Assembly: GCA_003049485.1 (NCBI GenBank)
Contig: PYST01000610.1
Coordinates: 1 to 11,999, forward strand
Reading direction: 5' to 3'
DNA length: 11,999 nucleotides
DNA from: Ophioceras dolichostomum
Taxonomy: Eukaryota; Ascomycota; Sordariomycetes; Magnaporthales; Ophioceraceae
Each line of letters starts with the position of its first letter. Position 1 is the first letter of the stretch. This document shows, piece after piece, positions 9,101-11,999 of this stretch. The notes beneath the pieces are model-generated. The model had not been told where the DNA came from and ran no database searches. It saw only the letters and a list, made by a program, of their open reading frames with translations. The position numbers and the translations under genes are program-made.

Positions 9101-9882
9101 CCCATGCAGATAAAGGCTGAACATCGCGGGCAGGTCATGCATGGATGCACGATCTTTGCGGGCTTGGACGAACTCGATGACGAGGACGTGGCTGGAGAGG
9201 GAGTCAACGGGAGGTCCTCAGCGATGACGCTATGATGATCTGCAGGAACCGCAACAACAATACCTCGTCCAAAGTTTCCTTCGAGCATGGCCTTCGCATG
9301 AGCCGCAACCTTGTCTGGGCCGACAAAGACGGAGACGTAGCACTTCTTGCAGCGGACCGCCTGGTGAGCGGCCCAGGTCCGCAGCTCAAGTCGCGCGTCC
9401 GCATTCGAGTCTGAGGCAGCCGCTGTGGTGGCTGTGGCGGCGGCGCTGCTCTGCGAGGCCGGGCTCCGTTTGGAAAACCATTCAACGGCCGCCTTTGGTG
9501 GGGAATTCTCCCTCAGACGCTTTGGCGCAGGCGACTGCCCGTGGCTGGAGGCCATGGCTAGTCCGGTGTGCTCAATCGGGTCCGGCGATGCCGTAGCGCC
9601 GGTGCTGCAGCGTTCGCTAGTGGCGTCGAAAAACACGTCGGAGGATCCGCTGGTTCGACTAGAGCCCGGTGGTGAGGTGTCGGAGTCTCCGACGGCCGAA
9701 GATGACAAAGAACTCGAGGGTTTGGCGGGTATTTGACCGCTCGACTCCATGTCTGCCGAAAGGGTTCTCGGTTCAGAGTTGTCGTCCGAGACACGACTCC
9801 TCTTCAGCTTGTCAGTGACCTTGTGGAATGCCCGGGACGGCTGGATTTTACGGAGTCTGGTGCGAAGCGTGTCCGACTGCAT
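6106..9882 (-). CDS. Giant E2 ubiquitin-conjugating enzyme, BIRC6/UBE2O-like, with Cys-rich N-terminal module
   Basis: An uninterrupted 1258-codon frame starts at an ATG with CACC before it. The UBC fold spans about residues 752-915. It contains the YPNSPPQMLF strand, an NPN triad (831-833) in place of HPN, and the active-site cysteine C841 in DGKVCLSLLGTW. STILQILVSIQGMIF and EEPWYNEPGRE follow, which is the signature of large E2 enzymes (BIRC6, UBE2O, UBE2Z, plant UBC23-25). These carry ubiquitin as a thioester and some act as E2/E3 hybrids. Residues 178-292 hold a Cys-rich module: CKKC, then CMTCPRCSAFICMGC, then WHC, probably zinc-binding. Predicted disordered Ser/Thr/Gly/Pro linkers separate these parts, with a basic PKRLRE motif near 120, helical segments near 500-660 and 950-1060, and a poly-Pro tract near 1134. 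A conserved-looking helical end (about 1197-1256) precedes TAG. Substrate and location are unknown. The frame stays open after this stop (see 5263-6105). Confidence 0.92.
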   Translation of the reverse strand: MQSDTLRTRLRKIQPSRAFHKVTDKLKRSRVSDDNSEPRTLSADMESSGQIPAKPSSSLSSSAVGDSDTSPPGSSRTSGSSDVFFDATSERCSTGATASPDPIEHTGLAMASSHGQSPAPKRLRENSPPKAAVEWFSKRSPASQSSAAATATTAAASDSNADARLELRTWAAHQAVRCKKCYVSVFVGPDKVAAHAKAMLEGNFGRGIVVAVPADHHSVIAEDLPLTPSPATSSSSSSSKPAKIVHPCMTCPRCSAFICMGCSKQVDRKDLEKGKPVSTSTLDGKFQISWHCSAGRLFLIWMFACGLTTGPPAKTTSGVGSGVGSSAGSSGVIRPLLDTIMPSSLKPSNFLSPKFSKQQKLPLVDKGASSGPKTPSSPTPSTSTSTDKPKASSAPGSPAHTTNISDAHNMFISFGFPVTGLGNKKNGGNAAQAAGTGYGGHGGIGYGGHKSHSGGSSSNSTSSHKKDKLTGSYMWCLAALLPKPQGSSASDTASGFDLPPRLVELMLRRSPLISLSAELLRNHSPEDMSSREYLYGSLCDFLTALVKNGGLQHLILVRTPLYPVEEQTMGATFGLGPSTDKAKDPERAGDSLATLVDVLSSHCQVLLKKAAIHGDEFQSPQDRRMLEICDSVCELRDSIGVQQRLKERENTNEKAKEKAADVAQQRPTINAPQDKGPKSGGSAASRSSLSALSTALASLPSAPKITDEERQARLREWWKSHAMEEVADGDLLNTFAFNHEAAKLESESPQRGRMKRLISEIASLRMSLPEGIFVRHGSARMDTLKVIITGPSGTPYSHGLFEFDLFCPGGYPNSPPQMLFKTTGGGRIRFNPNLYDDGKVCLSLLGTWHQGQPWVAGQSTILQILVSIQGMIFCEEPWYNEPGREAQRNKQMSERENALLSEGTIEHAMIPWLRALASRTTAAATLPPRTPPVRHLHQKVFAFPPAPPPPSQEEIQETIAKWKALESSIPVNAPPPPTPQAALDQMSLNPTMGVPLQQKMAQIHGAATHDFLMLQAQIMAITEQHANAQSTMEASMLQQEKEALVSQATQALVKAKLAQKKMMGSGQSGALSAKTPTLQTDVVSPTPMPVPQVVWSTQPEPLAPEASAAPKIMASAAAAASSSSSASFAQQLQPPPPPPPPPPPSASPATPGMHPVFWPTLPGVHHPIPHPATAFLAAAVKKSAGVSGPSMPPPAGHELGIWEDVVREHFAANAGVILATARQWRRANEAPMKLMKRQSRIGSLIDELEGLFKALGYS

Positions 9883-11946
9883 GGTGGGTAGGGAAGTGGT
9901 GGGTTGTGGTAGACGGGAGGAATTGAAAGGTAGGTCAGGTCGCTGGTAGATAAATGGTCCGCGCAGAAGTGAAGCCTTGGAACGAAAATGCGTGATCCAA
10001 AATAATTCGGGTGACAGCTGCAGATTGAATCATTCAAGTGTGCTTCGAAGCGTCATGGACTGACGAGCAGGAGTGAATCTCGAAGAAAGCCACACGAAGC
10101 CTAAAAGTAAAACACAAAAATGCAACGGCTTTATCTGCGACTGGAAGCTTCATAAAAGATACTTGGCGGGTTGGTGATGATGGAGGCGGCCCGCGTGATG
10201 ATTGCTGCGATAATCGCAGAGAATAAAGGATGCTGGTGACGACTTGCGAGGTCGGATGTAGGTAGGTATTATTACGGCAACAATCGTCCCGGGGGCAAGA
10301 AAAAAAGTGACAGAGAGGGGAGGCAACAGGATCTCGACAGTCTCTCGACCAGGTTGGGCAGACAATGCAGATGGAACGGTGAGTGAATGCGGCCACGAAG
10401 AAGCGGAAGGGTTTCCCGGGACTTGCGGAGACTGAACAGTGTCGAACGCTTTGTTCGGCAAGGCTGGGCGAGTCCGCAGGCTCCAGCCCGGCCCCAAGAG
10501 TCGATCGGTCACCGTTCCTGGCAGAAGGAGCTTCAGCTAGCTAAGGCAAGAAAGAACAAAACAGCGACCGAGGAATTTGTTGAGGGTCTTTGTGAACACG
10601 ATCGCCTAGTTTCGACAAAATGGATCGCGACGTGGGCAACGGTGTCTAATGAGAAGCAGGAAGGGAAAAAAACAATGTTCGATGATTACAAGAGCTAGAA
10701 GAGAACGCAGACGGGAGAAGACACAAGAAGCAATAGGCAGCAGGAATGCAAGACGCGATGGGGAGGTAGGTAGACAGGGAAAAGGCTGTTCAACACGCAA
10801 GGGAATGTCCAGAGGCAGGGATCGCTGCTGTTACTCCAACAAGGAGTAGCGGCTGAGCACGGAACGGAAGGTAGAAAAAGATATCAATCAGGCATGGGTG
10901 ATGGTAGAAGGTACGAGGTAAGGTAGGCTTGGTAGGGCAACAGGCCAGGCTACACTCACCGACGGAGAGAAACAGGTCGAGAGAAGAGTAGTAGGACTAG
11001 GTCGGTCCTTCCAGGAGCCGTCGCCGTTTGATGTTGGTGAATCTTAGCGCGAATGGGCGGGCGGGTCGTCGGGTTGGGCAGACAGACTCCTCTCTCCCCT
11101 AGCGTCACCATTCGGCTTGAATCGGATAGGAGGAGTCATCCAAGCACTTTGCTCTGGAGCGGGGGGAAGCAGGGTCAGTCAGGCAGCCGGGTGGGGGAGG
11201 GTGATGCAGGCAGGCAGACGCAGGTAGACAAACAACAGGCCGTCCTGGTGCGTGGTGACTGGCTAGGCCAGCCGGAGTGCTCGACGCACGCGATCCCAGT
11301 GACTTCTGCGCCAAGCGGAGCCAAGCTATCACTGGTGGTGGTGTGTCGCGGTCGATTGGAGGTGGTGGTGGGAATCGATGCCGCTGTTCGTTGGTGGGGA
11401 GCTCGGAGGCGAGGAATGGAGGGGTTCTGAGGTTGGTGGTTCGGAGGACAAAATTGATGTTTTGGTAGGACTTTTTGAACGCGCTGTAACTCGGAGGGGT
11501 GGCGGTGCCTGGAAAAGCCCGTCCGTCAACGGGGCCGGTCGCGCAAGACAACCGAGATCTCAGGCCCGAAAAGAATGGATCAGACACACGCCGCTCCGGG
11601 GATGGAAGGAAGAAAAGAAACACGAGGAGGCAGGGATGGTGATGTGCGTTGCAGGGTCCGAGAGCAGATTGAAGGTGACGGCAGGGAGTTGAGGATACGG
11701 GGATTGATGGACGAAAAAATTGGGCGGGCGAAGCTTCTTGCTCAGCTTGCATCCATGGCTCGTGTGCTGCTTCCTTGCATTGAAGCTTCCAGCTTCCAGC
11801 CCGATCCACAGACGGACGCCGCTGCAACCACCCCGCCCTCGCAGTCGCAGCTGCTTCATGTTCTCGCTGAGTCGGCAGTCGCTGGACACCTCTGTTGGTG
11901 CCACGACTGCAACGACCCGTCTTGTGGTCTATACACAGTAAATTAG

Positions 11947-11948
<2 letters not shown>
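9883..11948. other. Upstream region of the E2 gene without visible genes
   Basis: About 2 kb without a convincing coding region. The plus strand is purine-rich around 10660-11050 (pyrimidine-rich on the minus strand), which fits a promoter and 5' leader of the minus-strand E2 gene. Minus-strand frames at 11105-11827 and plus-strand frames at 10387-10698 and 11575-11946 are open for 100-240 codons but show no domain, and I do not call them. An upstream 32-codon minus-strand ORF (10033 to 9935) would precede the E2 start if transcribed. Confidence 0.55.
9935..10033 (-). promoter_or_regulatory. Possible upstream ORF in the E2 gene leader
   Basis: An ATG at 10031-10033 opens 32 codons ending in TGA, 52 bases before the E2 start codon. 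Its start context is weak (T at -3). It matters only if transcription starts above it, which the sequence alone does not show. Confidence 0.25.

Positions 11949-11999
<51 letters not shown>
11949..11999. repeat. Poly(A) run at the window edge
   Basis: At least 51 consecutive A residues run to the last base, directly after GTAAATTAGCT. This could be the tail of a retroposed element or cDNA insertion, a genomic homopolymer, or an assembly or contig-end artefact. No reverse transcriptase or retroelement protein is visible upstream. Confidence 0.9.

Noticed and set aside
8474..9235. Plus-strand open frame of 253 codons opposite the E2 gene
   Set aside because: It lies fully antisense to the Cys-rich and linker part of the E2 gene, is proline/leucine-rich as expected of an antisense shadow, and has no domain.
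10387..10698. Plus-strand open frame of 103 codons with a fairly protein-like C-terminal half
   Set aside because: No recognised domain and isolated. This length is expected by chance here, so it would need expression or conservation evidence.
11105..11827. Minus-strand open frame of 240 codons
   Set aside because: Pro/Ser/His-rich composition follows CT-rich DNA. No domain, and competing frames are open on both strands.
1..11999. CRISPR array, telomere repeat or transposon with terminal repeats
   Set aside because: No regularly spaced repeats, no TTAGGG arrays, and no transposase, integrase or reverse transcriptase motifs were seen.

Overview
The window looks like nuclear DNA of a filamentous ascomycete (Pezizomycotina, probably Sordariomycetes). 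The evidence is GC-rich coding sequence, GT-AG introns interrupting a cyclin H-type gene, a very large UBC-domain protein rich in low-complexity linkers, and intergenic DNA scattered with TAGGTA/TACCTA motifs. No viral, bacterial or clearly transposon-derived protein is visible.

Layout: 1-1791 has no convincing gene. It holds short repeats, two AGC/AAT microsatellites, an orphan TATA box, a GATA-site cluster and the pyrimidine-rich leader of the first gene. A three-exon cyclin H gene (TFIIH kinase-module cyclin, Ccl1/Mcs2 family) lies at 1792-3509 on the plus strand. The intergenic stretch 3510-5262 holds short repeats and a weak 5S rRNA-like element containing a perfect 10-bp inverted repeat. 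On the minus strand, a 1258-codon intronless ORF (9882 to 6106) encodes a giant E2 ubiquitin-conjugating enzyme of the BIRC6/UBE2O/UBE2Z type with a Cys-rich, probably zinc-binding N-terminal module. Its TAG stop is followed in the same frame by 280 more sense codons (to 5263), containing an acidic stretch and imperfect tandem repeats. From 9883 to the end I see no gene, only the presumed promoter and leader of the E2 gene, and the window ends in at least 51 A residues.

The two genes converge and have no obvious joint pathway: one product should act in transcription and cell-cycle kinase activity, the other in ubiquitin transfer. The most unusual point is the E2 gene: a Cys-rich module and an E2 in one chain, plus an unexplained in-frame continuation after the stop codon.
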